64,000 bases of DNA from Acinetobacter radioresistens DSM 6976 = NBRC 102413 = CIP 103788 (GCF_006757745.1 NZ_AP019740.1:2418001-2482000); one strand, 5' to 3'; shown: positions 36,579-47,156, counted from the first letter of the stretch. Notes: generated by a model not told the origin, from the letters alone. A program made the numbers and translations.

Positions 36579-37043
36579 TTAGAATGTCTTATGACTTAAC
36601 TGGTTTTGAATCTCGTTCAGGTTGGGAACCTGAAAAATCTGGTCTCCCATACGTACATACTGATAAATATTTGAATCATCAAAAGGCTGTTCTTCATCGA
36701 CCACCTCTGAAATCCGCAGTCTGATAGTCTGAGGCATTTCATCACAGATCAAGGCAAAGCGCTGATCTACCTGCTCTCCTTCTATTACCAGTGCAACTGC
36801 TGTTTTAGCCGTAGGGCTATTTACCTTATAGACCGGAAGCTTAAAATCATGCCAATCAATATGATCGACGTTAATCGAACTATCAAGAGCAGACAATACA
36901 ATATTCTGGGGTAGCAACATCGGTACCTGAGCATAGCATTGAATAATATAAGCATCGATAAAACCGGTCGATACTGTAATCAGGTGCTGTAACTCTTGTT
37001 GATCAATCTTTGCCAGAGTTGAATTCGCTTTGGTTTGACTCAT
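36579..37043 (-). CDS. chpC: CheW-like protein ChpC of the pilus chemotaxis system
   Basis: A 154-residue CheW-like adaptor. The pattern is a beta-barrel with IIQCYAQVPMLLPQNIVLSAL, then LPVYKVNSPTAKTAVALVIEG and RFALICDEMPQTIRLR. In Pseudomonas aeruginosa the pil-chp cluster also ends with a CheW-type ChpC. It lies 15 bases past the chpA stop, so it is the last gene of the operon. Its exact role is less well defined than that of PilI. The similarity is weak, and the position does most of the work in this call. Confidence 0.7.
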   Translation of the reverse strand: MSQTKANSTLAKIDQQELQHLITVSTGFIDAYIIQCYAQVPMLLPQNIVLSALDSSINVDHIDWHDFKLPVYKVNSPTAKTAVALVIEGEQVDQRFALICDEMPQTIRLRISEVVDEEQPFDDSNIYQYVRMGDQIFQVPNLNEIQNQLSHKTF

Positions 37044-37058
37044 CTTTTTTCTCCCGCG

Positions 37059-40000
37059 TTAGACCATAACCTCAAGTAACGCTTCAATATTGGCCAACAG
37101 GTCTGCTTCCTGGAAAGGTTTGCCCATATATTGCGTTGCTCCGAGTGCAAAAGCGCGCTCACGATGTTTCTCACCTGTACGTGAAGTAATCATAATAATT
37201 GGCATATTACGATGTACATCATGATGACGTACCAGATTAGTTACTTCAAAACCATCCATACGCGGCATTTCAATATCGAGCAGCATTAAATCAGGCTTAA
37301 TACTTTCCAGCTGTTCAATCGCTTCAACACCATCTTTAGCGGTCACTACATCATAACCTTGACGCTCAAGCAATCGGCTGGTGACTTTGCGTACAGTGAC
37401 TGAGTCATCAACGATCATAATCAGACGTCGTTCATCATTAAAGCGATGCAACTCACGAGATTCTTTTACTTCCTTGACACGTAATGAAGACTGTACCTGA
37501 CGAGCAATATACTGCCCATCCAGAATGAGACAAACCTGTCCATCACCCAAAATTGTTGCACCAGCTACTGCACCTACGCTAGCCAGCTGTTGACCCACTG
37601 GTTTCACCACAATTTGTGCACGAGATCCGACCAGCTGGTCAACTAGTAACGCTACTGTCTGGCCACTGCTCCCTTTAATCAGCAGTACCGGCAGAGAGTG
37701 GGCTATACCGGTAAGACGAGGCAGAGACTGATTTGCTACAAACTCTGAAAGATAACGCAGCTTATAATACATATTGTCGATACGGAAAGTATCTTCTTTG
37801 CCAGCAAAATAGTCTTCCAGCATAGAAGGAGAGATACGCACAATACGTTCAATCTGCGCCAATGGTACAGCATATTGCTGGTCACCTGCTTTAACCATCA
37901 GGGCATCACTGATTGCTACTGTAGTTGGTACACGAATCGTAAATGTTGTACCCTGCCCCTGTACAGACTCGACCGTCACGTGACCACCCATCGCCTTGAT
38001 ACTGCTCTGTACCACATCCAGCCCTACACCACGACCAGAAATCTGGGTAATTTCTGCTGCAGTGCTTAAACCTGGATGGAAAATCAACTGGGCCAGCTCT
38101 TCAGCTTCCAGTTTTTGTTCCGCTCCAATCAGGCCTCGCTCTAGTGCTTTATTTTTCAGCTTGTCAAGATTAATACCTTGGCCATCATCTGTAAAAGTAA
38201 TGATGACATCTGTACCTTGGCGATTAATATTTAGCTCAATACGGCCACTTTCAGGTTTCCCTTGCTTGAGACGCTGCTCAATGGTTTCAATACCATGATC
38301 AATTGCATTTCGCAGCATATGTTCAAGCGGGGTGACCAGTCGCTCTAAAATATTGCGGTCCAGCTCTCCTTCAGTGTTTTGAACAACGAGTTCTGCAGGA
38401 CGGTTTAGTGCTGAAGAGGTCTGCCGTGCTATGCGCTGTAAACGCGGTAATAATCGAGAAAAGGGTACCAGACGGGTCCGCATCAGGTTTTCCTGAATCT
38501 CTGCCTGAATCCTTGACTGCTGTAATAGCAGACCTTCAGTATCACGTATTTTTTCAGATAATGTGGTTTTAAAGTCAAGTAAGTCAGATGCTGACTCAGC
38601 CAGTGATTTGGATAACTGATTTAGCGAAGAATACTGATCCATTTCTAAAGGATCAAAATCACTATAACGTGAATTCTCTGTACCATGCTTAGCAATAATC
38701 TGACTCTCAAGCTCACCCTCCATACGGCGTAACTGGTCAGCCAGTCGTTGAATAGCCAGTTCCATGTCGGAAAGAATAGAACCGACCTGTCCCACATCCA
38801 TTTCAATACGGGAACGGTTGATGGAGTTTTCACCTGCAAGATCAATCATTTTCTCAACCAGATCGGCTGAAATCCGGATCATTTCATTATTTTCAGTCCG
38901 CTCTGTATTGTCCCATTCACCCATCATGGAAGGCGGTTCAGTACCATCACCATGCACGAATTCAAACAGACTGCCATCAGCTACGATATTATCTGCAGGA
39001 ATCTGATTGATGAGCTGAGCAGGAATTTCAGTAAACTGGATCGAGTCCAAGCTGTGCTTCAAACTGTCAAAGTTTTCATACTGCTCTTTGAAGATAGCAT
39101 TTTCCAACCAGCGTAAAGCAGTATGTAAAAGCGGGTCATAAACACTAGTGGTAAGATTGTGCAGACCAAATTGTTCAAAAGTATTTTCCAGCGCATAAGC
39201 AATCACGGCTACCGGCTCAAGCTCGGCCATCCGTGCGCCGCCCTTAAGACTATGAGCATTCCGTTGCAGCTGTAGTAACAGACTCCGGTTACTGCGCTCT
39301 TCTACCCATTGATCTAGTAATTTATGAGCGGTCTGTAACAGCTCTTCGGCTTCCTCGAGAAAAACTTCTTCAACAATTGATCTTACCTGTTCATTTGTTT
39401 GTAACTCTTCGGAATGCTCAGCGATTTCCGCATCCGCAAGTGTACAATCAGTTATATCTGATTCAATATTTTGACTCGACTCGGACAGCTTCTCTTCTGC
39501 TACTTTTGGCTCAGCCGTAGTCACTAATACACCAGTGCTGATCGACTCAATATTTTTGAGGATTTCAATAGTTGCTGGCGCCGGGTAGTCAATCTGCTGT
39601 TCACGTAGTATCTGGATGCGTTCTGCCAGCTCATCCTGTACCAGCCGGATAATACTCATCAGTACAGTAGAGACCTGAACCTGCCCGTTAATAATTCTCT
39701 GATAAATGCTTTCCAGCTCATGTGCAATTAATCCCATATGGGTGGCCTGCACCATGTTTGCACCACCTTTTAAGGTATGCAAATAACGCATTAGATTGTT
39801 CAGAGCAGTAACTTGGCCTGATTCTTTTGTCCAACTGTTCAGGTCACTATCCATACCAGCCAGTAATTCTTCGGCCTCTTCCAAGAAGATATCGCGCAGA
39901 TCAGCATCAGCAACCTGATTACTATGTTCAGAATGCATCAGCGCTTTATCAGCCGCTATACGTGCTGAAAGCGCTCCCAGGTTGAAAGTATGTTGCAAAA

Positions 40001-41429
40001 CTGCTACGTCAACCGGAGCCTCAAAAGGCTCAGTAACAGTGGACAACTCATCTACCTGTTGTATTTCTTGCTGTACAAATGCAGATAATTCTTCAAGCAG
40101 ACTTTGATGAGCCGGGCTCAGGCTGACACGCTGTCCCGCTGCAAGCGTATCAAACAGATAAATCAGCTGCTGATGAGCTTGAGTATAAAGTTCATATGCA
40201 TAATCAAGATTTAATAGCTGTGGCTTTGCCAAGAGCTGCTGATAGCTCTGAAGTAGTTCTAACGTAAAATCATATACACCTTGGGAGGCACGGTTTCGTG
40301 TATGTTCAACCAGTTCCTGTGCCTGCTGTACCAAAAGCTGTAAATATTCTGGATATTCGGTACGGGTACGCTGATCAAACTCGAACTCGGCATCTAGTAA
40401 CTGGTTGATCTCAAGCTCGAGGAGCCTTGAAACCAGACCTTGAGGGTTCACGAGATCATCCACAGGTTCTTGATGAAATCCGTAGTTTTCCCAAGCATGA
40501 TTAAAGGTCTGATAAACCCGTTCCAACTGTTCTATATTACATTCCTGTTTTAGAATGTAGAGATAATCCCTTACAAATTCAGCATAATGAGTAAGTAAAG
40601 CGGTTTCATTTGAAGTAGATACCAGCTCATCTTGCAGCATGGTTTTAAACAGATTTTCAATTTTACTACTTGCTTCAAATATGTGTTCTACCTGAGCCAT
40701 GGCCGAGCTGCCACGCAAAGTATGTAAAGCGCGGATTAGAGCATTATAATTACTGCCCTGTTCATTATTATTCAAGAACTCATCAATAGTTGCCAGATGT
40801 TCTTCCGACTCTTCAAGAAAGATCGCCAGTGTCTCGGCAGTTAGTGAATCAAATTCCTCGTGAATTTCAAGCTTCTCTACACCTAGTGGTGGTAGAGTCT
40901 CTGCTGTATGTTCCACCAGCTCAAGCCCGGTGACTGTCTCAGGCGAACATAAGGTCCAGCTAAGCTCCAGCAATTCCTCAAGTGCCGGTTCAAGACTGCC
41001 ATGCTGTTGCAGTTGTTGCCCGATCAATACGAGGGGACGCAAATCAATCGCATGAGGCTGACTATTTTTAAAGTTATAAAATAACTTGTATTTGTAAATC
41101 TTAAAGACTAATTCTACATAACGACTGATCGCCAGGGTAAAAGCCTGTGTTTTAGCAATTATTCGATTCAAGAGATCTTCAACCGTCCAAGCCAACTCGC
41201 CGGAACTTTTAGCTCCTACCATCCGGCCGGAGCCTTTTAAGGTATGAAAATAACGGCGAATACTGGTCAGCTTGTCCTGCTGCTCAGGCTGCTGTATCAA
41301 AATATCCAAATCAGTAAAGATTTCTTCTAGTTCTTCAACAAAAATTTCAAGAATCTCTGCATCTTGGTCAAGATAGCTATCTTCAGGAAGAGTCGTTGTT
41401 CCAATCAAGTCTTTTAGTATTTGTTTCAT
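37059..41429 (-). CDS. chpA: ChpA hybrid CheA-type histidine kinase of twitching motility
   Basis: The central kinase of the Pil-Chp system, controlling type IV pilus extension and, in relatives, cAMP level. In order it has four histidine phosphotransfer domains with phosphorylatable histidines in HTLKGSGRM (His62), HTLRGSSAM (His236), HTLKGGANM (His551) and HSLKGGARM (His726). A CheA dimer and ATPase core follows (HMLRNAIDHG, DDGQGI, GRGVGLDVV), then a CheW domain, and a C-terminal receiver (IMIVDDS, LMLLDIEMP, MGKPF). At 1456 residues it is much shorter than P. aeruginosa ChpA (about 2,480 with eight transfer domains). All four transfer domains keep histidine. It is the fifth gene of six. 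Confidence 0.95.
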   Translation of the reverse strand: MKQILKDLIGTTTLPEDSYLDQDAEILEIFVEELEEIFTDLDILIQQPEQQDKLTSIRRYFHTLKGSGRMVGAKSSGELAWTVEDLLNRIIAKTQAFTLAISRYVELVFKIYKYKLFYNFKNSQPHAIDLRPLVLIGQQLQQHGSLEPALEELLELSWTLCSPETVTGLELVEHTAETLPPLGVEKLEIHEEFDSLTAETLAIFLEESEEHLATIDEFLNNNEQGSNYNALIRALHTLRGSSAMAQVEHIFEASSKIENLFKTMLQDELVSTSNETALLTHYAEFVRDYLYILKQECNIEQLERVYQTFNHAWENYGFHQEPVDDLVNPQGLVSRLLELEINQLLDAEFEFDQRTRTEYPEYLQLLVQQAQELVEHTRNRASQGVYDFTLELLQSYQQLLAKPQLLNLDYAYELYTQAHQQLIYLFDTLAAGQRVSLSPAHQSLLEELSAFVQQEIQQVDELSTVTEPFEAPVDVAVLQHTFNLGALSARIAADKALMHSEHSNQVADADLRDIFLEEAEELLAGMDSDLNSWTKESGQVTALNNLMRYLHTLKGGANMVQATHMGLIAHELESIYQRIINGQVQVSTVLMSIIRLVQDELAERIQILREQQIDYPAPATIEILKNIESISTGVLVTTAEPKVAEEKLSESSQNIESDITDCTLADAEIAEHSEELQTNEQVRSIVEEVFLEEAEELLQTAHKLLDQWVEERSNRSLLLQLQRNAHSLKGGARMAELEPVAVIAYALENTFEQFGLHNLTTSVYDPLLHTALRWLENAIFKEQYENFDSLKHSLDSIQFTEIPAQLINQIPADNIVADGSLFEFVHGDGTEPPSMMGEWDNTERTENNEMIRISADLVEKMIDLAGENSINRSRIEMDVGQVGSILSDMELAIQRLADQLRRMEGELESQIIAKHGTENSRYSDFDPLEMDQYSSLNQLSKSLAESASDLLDFKTTLSEKIRDTEGLLLQQSRIQAEIQENLMRTRLVPFSRLLPRLQRIARQTSSALNRPAELVVQNTEGELDRNILERLVTPLEHMLRNAIDHGIETIEQRLKQGKPESGRIELNINRQGTDVIITFTDDGQGINLDKLKNKALERGLIGAEQKLEAEELAQLIFHPGLSTAAEITQISGRGVGLDVVQSSIKAMGGHVTVESVQGQGTTFTIRVPTTVAISDALMVKAGDQQYAVPLAQIERIVRISPSMLEDYFAGKEDTFRIDNMYYKLRYLSEFVANQSLPRLTGIAHSLPVLLIKGSSGQTVALLVDQLVGSRAQIVVKPVGQQLASVGAVAGATILGDGQVCLILDGQYIARQVQSSLRVKEVKESRELHRFNDERRLIMIVDDSVTVRKVTSRLLERQGYDVVTAKDGVEAIEQLESIKPDLMLLDIEMPRMDGFEVTNLVRHHDVHRNMPIIMITSRTGEKHRERAFALGATQYMGKPFQEADLLANIEALLEVMV

Positions 41430-41543
41430 AGCTAAAACTTCTTCGTTTCTTCTACCAAGACCGGCAGAAAACTATTTTGTAACCATCATGCAAGACGTTA
41501 CTTTCGAACACGAATTCATCTTGTCGATGCGCTTAGTGCCTGT

Positions 41544-41572
41544 GACAGCAACCTGCTTCAGGGGCTGCTGTC
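41544..41572. other. Hairpin in the pilJ-chpA spacer
   Basis: Seven-base arms GACAGCA (41544-41550) and TGCTGTC (41566-41572) enclose a further CCTG/CAGG pair. It has no T-run on the minus strand, so it is not an intrinsic terminator. It may set mRNA processing or stability between pilJ and the very long chpA. This is the only wide spacer (165 bases) in the operon. Confidence 0.45.
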
Positions 41573-41594
41573 TGGTTTTCTATTTTTATTGAGA

Positions 41595-43676
41595 TTATTC
41601 AGGCAGTTTAAAGTCAGTTACAGATTCACGTAGTGACTCTGCCATACTGGCCAGCTCTGATACTGAACGTGCAGTATCGAAAGTAGCGCTGGTGGTCTGC
41701 GAGGTAATTTCCTGTACGATACTCATGGTACTAGAAATATGACCTGCTGAAGCAGCCTGTAACTTTGCAGCATCAGAAATGCTCGCAATCAGTTTTGCCA
41801 GATCGCCTGATACTTTCTGAATTTCATCCAGTGCAATACCCGCATCTTTTGCCAGATTGGCACCGCGTACTACCTCGGCTGTGGTCTGCTCCATCGAGAT
41901 TACTGCTTCATTGGTATCGGCCTGAATGGTTTTTACCAGTGTCTCGATCTGTTTCGTTGCAGAGGTTGAGCGCTCTGCAAGACGCTGTACTTCATCGGCA
42001 ACCACAGCAAAGCCACGGCCTGCTTCACCAGCCATCGATGCCTGAATAGCCGCATTCAATGCCAGAATGTTTGTCTGGTCTGCAATATCATTGATGAGGG
42101 AAACGATATTACCAATTTCCTGAGAAGACTCACCCAGACGCTTAATACGCTTTGATGTTTCCTGAATCTGTTCACGGATGGTATCCATCCCTTCAATAGA
42201 ACGGTTTACAACATCTGCACCATTAGAAGCAATCTGTACTGAGCGCTGTGCAACCTCGGCAGATTCAGAAGCATTGGCAGATACCTGGTCAATTGAGGTT
42301 GCCATTTCACTGATTGCACTGGAAGCGCCGGCAATTTCCTGAGCCTGATGTTCTGAAGCCTCAGCCAGCTGGTTAGTAATATTCTGCGTATTTTGGGTAT
42401 AACGTGATACTTCTTGCGAGGTTTCATTGATACGTGATACCAGATCACGTAGCTGGTCGATCGCAAAGTTAATCGAATCCGCAATCGCACCAGTAAAGTC
42501 TTCAGATACGGTTGCATAAGAACGCAAGTCACCATCTGCAAGATCTGCAATTTCATCCAGCAGACGTAAAATTGCATTCTGGTTACGGTCGTATTCGTCC
42601 TGTAGGCGGGTCACACGCTGTTTATCCGTCGCTCCCCGCAGTGCCAGAAGTTTAATTACAGAGAAGATCAAGGCAGCAATTGACGCCAGCAGCAGAATTG
42701 CAAGAGCCACTTCTGCCCAGTTACTACTTGCCGACTCAGTCAGTTTGTTTAGAGCTGCCAGCAGTTCGTCAGATTGAGAGAAAATTTGTGCTGATGCCTG
42801 ACGGACCTGAACAATCTGGTTGGAGTTATTTAGAACTGTCGCTGCAGCAGATTTTAAGACCGCATTATACTCATCTTGAATATTGGTTAGAGATTCACGT
42901 AATGCAGGGTCATTAATACGCTCTACACCTAGCTCACTACTGCCGTTCAGCTGTGCATTGAGATAAGTACCGAAAGTTTCAGTATCAGCATTGAAGTCGT
43001 CTGCAGATTCACGTGAGCTGTCATTACCTACAAGTACGGAACTGATCGAACGCAAGATACGTTCTGCAATAAATACCTGGTTTTTAGCAATAACTACCTG
43101 GCTACTACTCATATTTTGTCGTGCCATCTGGTCGACTAGCAGGTTATATTCTGCCTGAATACCTGGAATGGTTTCAGAAATAGCAATATTGGTATCGTAG
43201 AGTTTGTTAATAATTTTCTGCTGGCTGGTAATCTGGTCAATATTTCGAGATACCGCATTCCAGGTCTGTTCAACCTGCCGAACCTCGGCATCAGTTGAGC
43301 CATGAATATCCTGTACAGTTTCTAGGTTTTCAGCAAAGCGCGCCTGTGACTGTGACAGGGTTTTAATGGACTCAGGCGTTCCAGAAGCAGTCGCCTCGGT
43401 TGCTTGACGGGAAATAGTTTGCGACAGTAGACGCAATTCACCCAAACTACGAGTTAACTCATTATGACGAGGTACGCTATAGAATAAAAACAGTAAAAGA
43501 ATAACGGATAGAATTAAAGATAATGCTGCCCCATAAATAAACGGTTTAGATTTGGAACTATCTCCAAATAACCGTGCAAAGTCTTCGACTTGTGTCTGTA
43601 TTTTGGTTAAAAACGCATTACTGCTGTGAGCAGCACCGCTTTCTCCCGTATTTTTCTTTTTGAGTTTAAAGCCCAT
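41595..43676 (-). CDS. pilJ: Methyl-accepting chemoreceptor PilJ
   Basis: Membrane receptor that feeds ChpA through PilI. The 693 residues have TM1 at about 46-68 ([20 protein letters not shown]), a long periplasmic helical region, TM2 at about 322-346 ([19 protein letters not shown]), a HAMP-like linker and the cytoplasmic coiled-coil. The coiled-coil contains the highly conserved hairpin tip ([20 protein letters not shown]). The E. coli-type NWETF methylation tether is absent, and it ends SVTDFKLPE. This fits the P. aeruginosa receptor (682 residues). It is the fourth gene of the operon. Confidence 0.95.
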   Translation of the reverse strand: MGFKLKKKNTGESGAAHSSNAFLTKIQTQVEDFARLFGDSSKSKPFIYGAALSLILSVILLLFLFYSVPRHNELTRSLGELRLLSQTISRQATEATASGTPESIKTLSQSQARFAENLETVQDIHGSTDAEVRQVEQTWNAVSRNIDQITSQQKIINKLYDTNIAISETIPGIQAEYNLLVDQMARQNMSSSQVVIAKNQVFIAERILRSISSVLVGNDSSRESADDFNADTETFGTYLNAQLNGSSELGVERINDPALRESLTNIQDEYNAVLKSAAATVLNNSNQIVQVRQASAQIFSQSDELLAALNKLTESASSNWAEVALAILLLASIAALIFSVIKLLALRGATDKQRVTRLQDEYDRNQNAILRLLDEIADLADGDLRSYATVSEDFTGAIADSINFAIDQLRDLVSRINETSQEVSRYTQNTQNITNQLAEASEHQAQEIAGASSAISEMATSIDQVSANASESAEVAQRSVQIASNGADVVNRSIEGMDTIREQIQETSKRIKRLGESSQEIGNIVSLINDIADQTNILALNAAIQASMAGEAGRGFAVVADEVQRLAERSTSATKQIETLVKTIQADTNEAVISMEQTTAEVVRGANLAKDAGIALDEIQKVSGDLAKLIASISDAAKLQAASAGHISSTMSIVQEITSQTTSATFDTARSVSELASMAESLRESVTDFKLPE

Positions 43677-43721
43677 ACAGCCTCTCCCCTGAAAACGCTT
43701 TTATTGAGTAGGCGCGTCAAA

Positions 43722-44258
43722 TTAGTTTATAAATTTTGTAGATGCGTTCATGTACTGTGAGTCTTTCAATAAACGGCTGAATAAAAACACATGCCAATGC
43801 TGGTTATGCTGATAAAAATAACCCTGACAATATGGATTTAACTGATCCTCCAGCCCGTCATTCTTTGAAAAAAAACTTTGTTTGTTAAAATGCTGAATCC
43901 CCAAAACCCGATCGACCACCACACCCACATATTGTTCATTATGACTAATGCAGAGTACTTTTTGAGTAGGTGAGAAATTGCTGCGTTGTCCAGATATAAA
44001 CTGTGCCAAGTCAGCCACACAAAGTAGTCTTCCCCGAATATTAGCCAGTCCACGGACCCAAGGCTGAGTATTAGGGACTGCGGTATACTTTGGAGGATAA
44101 ATAACCTCAGAAACCTCCCCAAGTGGAGCAACAAAATATTGCCCCAGCATTTCAAAAGCAATACCTGACCACCGGTTTACTTCATTATTGCTGGCAGCAT
44201 AGCTACGGTTGCCACGCTTTGCCAGCCGAAGTAATTCGATAAATCCATTTGCTGCCAT
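43722..44258 (-). CDS. pilI: CheW-type adaptor PilI
   Basis: A 178-residue coupling protein that joins PilJ to the kinase ChpA. The CheW fold is seen in FVAPLGEVSEVIYPP, VRGLANIRGRLLCVADLAQFI and LCISHNEQYVGVVVDRVLGI. It lies between pilH (four-base gap) and pilJ (45-base gap), the same order as in Pseudomonas. Nothing is odd about its length. Confidence 0.93.
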   Translation of the reverse strand: MAANGFIELLRLAKRGNRSYAASNNEVNRWSGIAFEMLGQYFVAPLGEVSEVIYPPKYTAVPNTQPWVRGLANIRGRLLCVADLAQFISGQRSNFSPTQKVLCISHNEQYVGVVVDRVLGIQHFNKQSFFSKNDGLEDQLNPYCQGYFYQHNQHWHVFLFSRLLKDSQYMNASTKFIN

Positions 44259-44262
44259 AGCA

Positions 44263-44631
44263 CTATCCTGCGTTGAGGTATTGTTGGATTACTTCGATTA
44301 GTTTATTTTCATCAACAGGTTTGGTTAGATAGTCACGGGCGCCTTGACGCTTGCCCCAAACCCGGTCAGTTGCCTGGTCTTTTGTACTGACAATGACCAC
44401 CGGGATATCTTTAGTTGTTTCACCACGAGCAATCTGACGAGTTGCCTGAAAACCGTTAACACCCGGCATCACCACATCCATCAATACCAGGTCCGGTAAT
44501 TCTGCCTGGGCAATAGTTACCCCATCTGCACCATTAGTCGCTTCAAGAACCTCATAACCATGCTTGGTCAAGATCTCTTTAAAACGGAAAGTTTCGGTAG
44601 GTGAGTCATCAACAATCAAGATACGAGCCAT
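44263..44631 (-). CDS. pilH: Response regulator PilH
   Basis: A single-domain CheY-like receiver (122 residues from the ATG at 44629-44631) that takes phosphate from ChpA and tunes twitching. It has ILIVDDSPTE with the acidic pair, the phosphorylated Asp in LVLMDVVMPG, the switch Ser/Thr in VVIVSTKD and the Lys of YLTKPVDE. A four-residue longer form exists, but GGGGAAG in front of the second ATG supports the shorter one. A WGKRQGARDYL segment near the end is a PilH mark in Pseudomonas, which separates it from PilG. Confidence 0.93.
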   Translation of the reverse strand: MARILIVDDSPTETFRFKEILTKHGYEVLEATNGADGVTIAQAELPDLVLMDVVMPGVNGFQATRQIARGETTKDIPVVIVSTKDQATDRVWGKRQGARDYLTKPVDENKLIEVIQQYLNAG

Positions 44632-44652
44632 TTTCTTCCCCAAGTTCTTTTT

Positions 44653-45036
44653 CTAGACACTGACATGATTACGTATTGCATTGAGCAATTCGTCTTTACT
44701 AAACGGTTTGGTCAGATATTCATCCGAACCCACTACACGACCTTTAGCCTGATCAAATAGCCCATCTTTACTAGACAGCATAATGACCGGTATATTCTGA
44801 TAATTTTGTGAGTTTTTAATCAGTGCACAGGTCTGGTAACCATCTAGACGCGGCATCATGATATCGACAAAGACAATATCAGGATTGGCTTCGGCAATCT
44901 TGGACAATGCTTCAAAACCATCAACTGCAGTAATTACCTCACAGCCCTCACGTTGCAGCAAAGTTTCTGCTGTACGGCGAATAGTTTTTGAATCATCGAT
45001 TACCATAACCTTAAGGTTTTGAAATTTGTCTTCCAT
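44653..45036 (-). CDS. pilG: Response regulator PilG
   Basis: First gene of the pil-chp operon, a 127-residue CheY-like receiver with VMVIDDSKTI, the phosphorylation site in IVFVDIMMPRLDG, PVIMLSSKDG and YLTKPFSKDEL. In Pseudomonas PilG is needed for pilus extension. Its stop lies 21 bases before the pilH start. The operon promoter should sit in the A/T-rich 45037-45180 stretch. Confidence 0.93.
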   Translation of the reverse strand: MEDKFQNLKVMVIDDSKTIRRTAETLLQREGCEVITAVDGFEALSKIAEANPDIVFVDIMMPRLDGYQTCALIKNSQNYQNIPVIMLSSKDGLFDQAKGRVVGSDEYLTKPFSKDELLNAIRNHVSV

Positions 45037-45307
45037 CTAATCGGCCTTCCCGCTTATTCAACATAATATTTGACGGATTAATTTTTACAGTTATTCAACT
45101 TTTTTAACATAAATTTACTTGTATTTCCAATGAACATTTTAAGTATAGCTTTACAGAGTGTCATTTAAATCAATAAGATAATTTATGTTTTTATCAGAAA
45201 CTGGTTTTTTTTGCCTATACCGTATTTTTAACTGCAAAAATCAGCTCTAATATAACAATTTTATTACTGAAAGATAAGTGCTTCGGTCCAGTGTGTTGGG
45301 GAATTTT

Positions 45308-45955
45308 ATGGTGTTACATGCTATAGCTAAAAGTTGCTGGATACGAACGAAAAATATAACCCGTGAGTTTTTGATGGTTTGCAGCCTGAGCTGCCTGACT
45401 ATTCCAGTCATTGCAAATGTCACTGAAACACCTAAAGCGGTGTGGTACCGTTATTATGATAATAATGGTATTGCCAATATTAGTACCTCGGTGACACCGA
45501 CCCATATTCGTTATGGATATGAAGCACTAGATCAGAATATGCAGGTTATTCAACGCAGTCGGCCCTACAATGTAGATAAAGACATAAAGCAGGCTCCACA
45601 GCGCGCTGTTCAGGCCCGAGAGCGTGAACAGGACCTAAAACTTAAAAGAGCATATACCAACAGCCGAGTAGCTCAGGCTAAACGTGATGAACATTTAGCT
45701 AACCTCAAAAAACAGCTTAGTTTTCAACAAGACCAGCTTCGACAATTACAGAGTGACCGGATCTATTTTAAACGGCAGGAAATGGATTATTTAAGGAAAG
45801 GCCAACCTGTACCTGCTGTCTTGAAAAATAGTCTGAACAGCAATTATCAGAATCTTGTTCTCATTAAAAATAATATTACTTCTTTACAAACGAACTATCG
45901 CAATACCCAAGCCCAATACGACAGAATTATCTCACGTTTAAAAGCCATTGAATAA
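45308..45955 (+). CDS. DUF4124-like exported coiled-coil protein
   Basis: A 215-residue protein with a long N-terminal part containing a hydrophobic signal-type segment (FLMVCSLSCLTIPVIANV). A DUF4124-like beta hairpin follows (AVWYRYYDNNGIANISTSVTP), then a long lysine/glutamine-rich helix (about residues 100-215) expected to be a coiled coil. I chose the ATG at 45308 because GGGG lies six bases upstream. A start nearer the hydrophobic segment (45374) is also possible and would give a more normal signal peptide. The function is unknown. Confidence 0.6.
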   Translation: MVLHAIAKSCWIRTKNITREFLMVCSLSCLTIPVIANVTETPKAVWYRYYDNNGIANISTSVTPTHIRYGYEALDQNMQVIQRSRPYNVDKDIKQAPQRAVQAREREQDLKLKRAYTNSRVAQAKRDEHLANLKKQLSFQQDQLRQLQSDRIYFKRQEMDYLRKGQPVPAVLKNSLNSNYQNLVLIKNNITSLQTNYRNTQAQYDRIISRLKAIE

Positions 45956-46016
45956 TGTAAGCTTTTTAGAGAAAAATAATTTAAAAGCATTATGCTGAAC
46001 ATAAGGATGAATATGC

Positions 46017-47144
46017 ATGCGAGTAGCAACGCGTATATTGACTCTGCCTACTCTTGACCTTATTCCCAGAATAAGCCTGTTATGTCTCTGTCTGGCCTTA
46101 ATAGCCTGTGACAGGTCAGAACCTGTTGCAACACCGACCGAAGCCACTAAAATTGAACTGATTCCTCAAGATCTGATTCCGGTTAAAAGTGGTACTTTAT
46201 TTAATAGAACGGCTTTTACCGGAACAATTAAAGCTGTAAATCAAAGCTCAATTCAGGCGCAAATTACAGCAACTGCCACTCAAGTGAATGCATCCGTAGG
46301 TCAGTCTGTTCATAAAGGCCAAGTGCTAGTGCGGCTTAATAATCAGGATAATGCTGCCAGACTGGCTCAAGCACAAGCTAATTTAGCCTCTACCCGTGCT
46401 CAGGCTGAACAGAGCCGTTTAATGGTAGAACGTAAACGTCGCCTGTTTAATCAAGGATTTATCTCCAAGGTAGAGTATGAGGAAGCCCAGGTTGACTATA
46501 AAGGTCAGCAGGAAAACGTCAGAGCTCAACAGGCGAATGTAGATATTGCACAAAAAGCTGACCGAGACGGTATTTTACGCAGTCCGATTTCAGGTGTAAT
46601 TACTGCACGCCAAGTGGAGCCGGGCCAGACAGTGAGCGCCGGTCAGACCTTATTTGAAATTGTTGATCCTAGCCAGCTGGAAATACAGGCATCCTTACCA
46701 GCTGATCAGCAGCAGGCCTTGAAAGTCGGCCAGAAAATCGAATACCAGATTCAGGGTAACTCGGCGCAGCTCACTGCAACCTTAAGCCGGATTTCACCAA
46801 TTGCTAATCAGGTCAGCCGCCAGATTGAGTTCTTTGCAAGACCAAATGAAGCCATTCAGTCCCTAAGTATTGGTGCTTTTGTTGAAGGTTATATCATTAG
46901 CAGTAACCAGCTTCAGGGTCAGCTTATACCTCTAGATGTGATTCAGAGCATAGACCAGAGCCCATATGTCTGGGCTATCCGCAATAATCGTATTACCAAG
47001 GTTCCCCTTACTCTTCTGCGTCAAGACTTCAGCAATAATACGGCTGTGGTAAAAGGACTGCAAAATACGGATGTGGTCAGCCGGGTCCAGCTTTCCAATG
47101 ATCAGGTTAACCAGCCGGTCAGTATCAGCAAGCCTGCATCATAA
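46017..47144 (+). CDS. RND efflux periplasmic adaptor (HlyD/AcrA-type lipoprotein)
   Basis: A 375-residue membrane-fusion protein that would bridge the RND pump and an outer-membrane channel. It begins with a basic start and a lipoprotein signal ending ALIAC (cysteine near residue 32). Then come a barrel-sandwich half (TALVNASVGQSVHKGQVLVRLNN-type lipoyl motif), a coiled-coil hairpin (LASTRAQAEQSRLMVERKRRLF) and the second half (SPISGVITARQVEPGQTV). It is 12 bases upstream of the permease gene, clearly one operon. The start at 46017 has AAGGA about 10 bases upstream. Confidence 0.88.
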   Translation: MRVATRILTLPTLDLIPRISLLCLCLALIACDRSEPVATPTEATKIELIPQDLIPVKSGTLFNRTAFTGTIKAVNQSSIQAQITATATQVNASVGQSVHKGQVLVRLNNQDNAARLAQAQANLASTRAQAEQSRLMVERKRRLFNQGFISKVEYEEAQVDYKGQQENVRAQQANVDIAQKADRDGILRSPISGVITARQVEPGQTVSAGQTLFEIVDPSQLEIQASLPADQQQALKVGQKIEYQIQGNSAQLTATLSRISPIANQVSRQIEFFARPNEAIQSLSIGAFVEGYIISSNQLQGQLIPLDVIQSIDQSPYVWAIRNNRITKVPLTLLRQDFSNNTAVVKGLQNTDVVSRVQLSNDQVNQPVSISKPAS

Positions 47145-47156
47145 GGATCTAGACAT

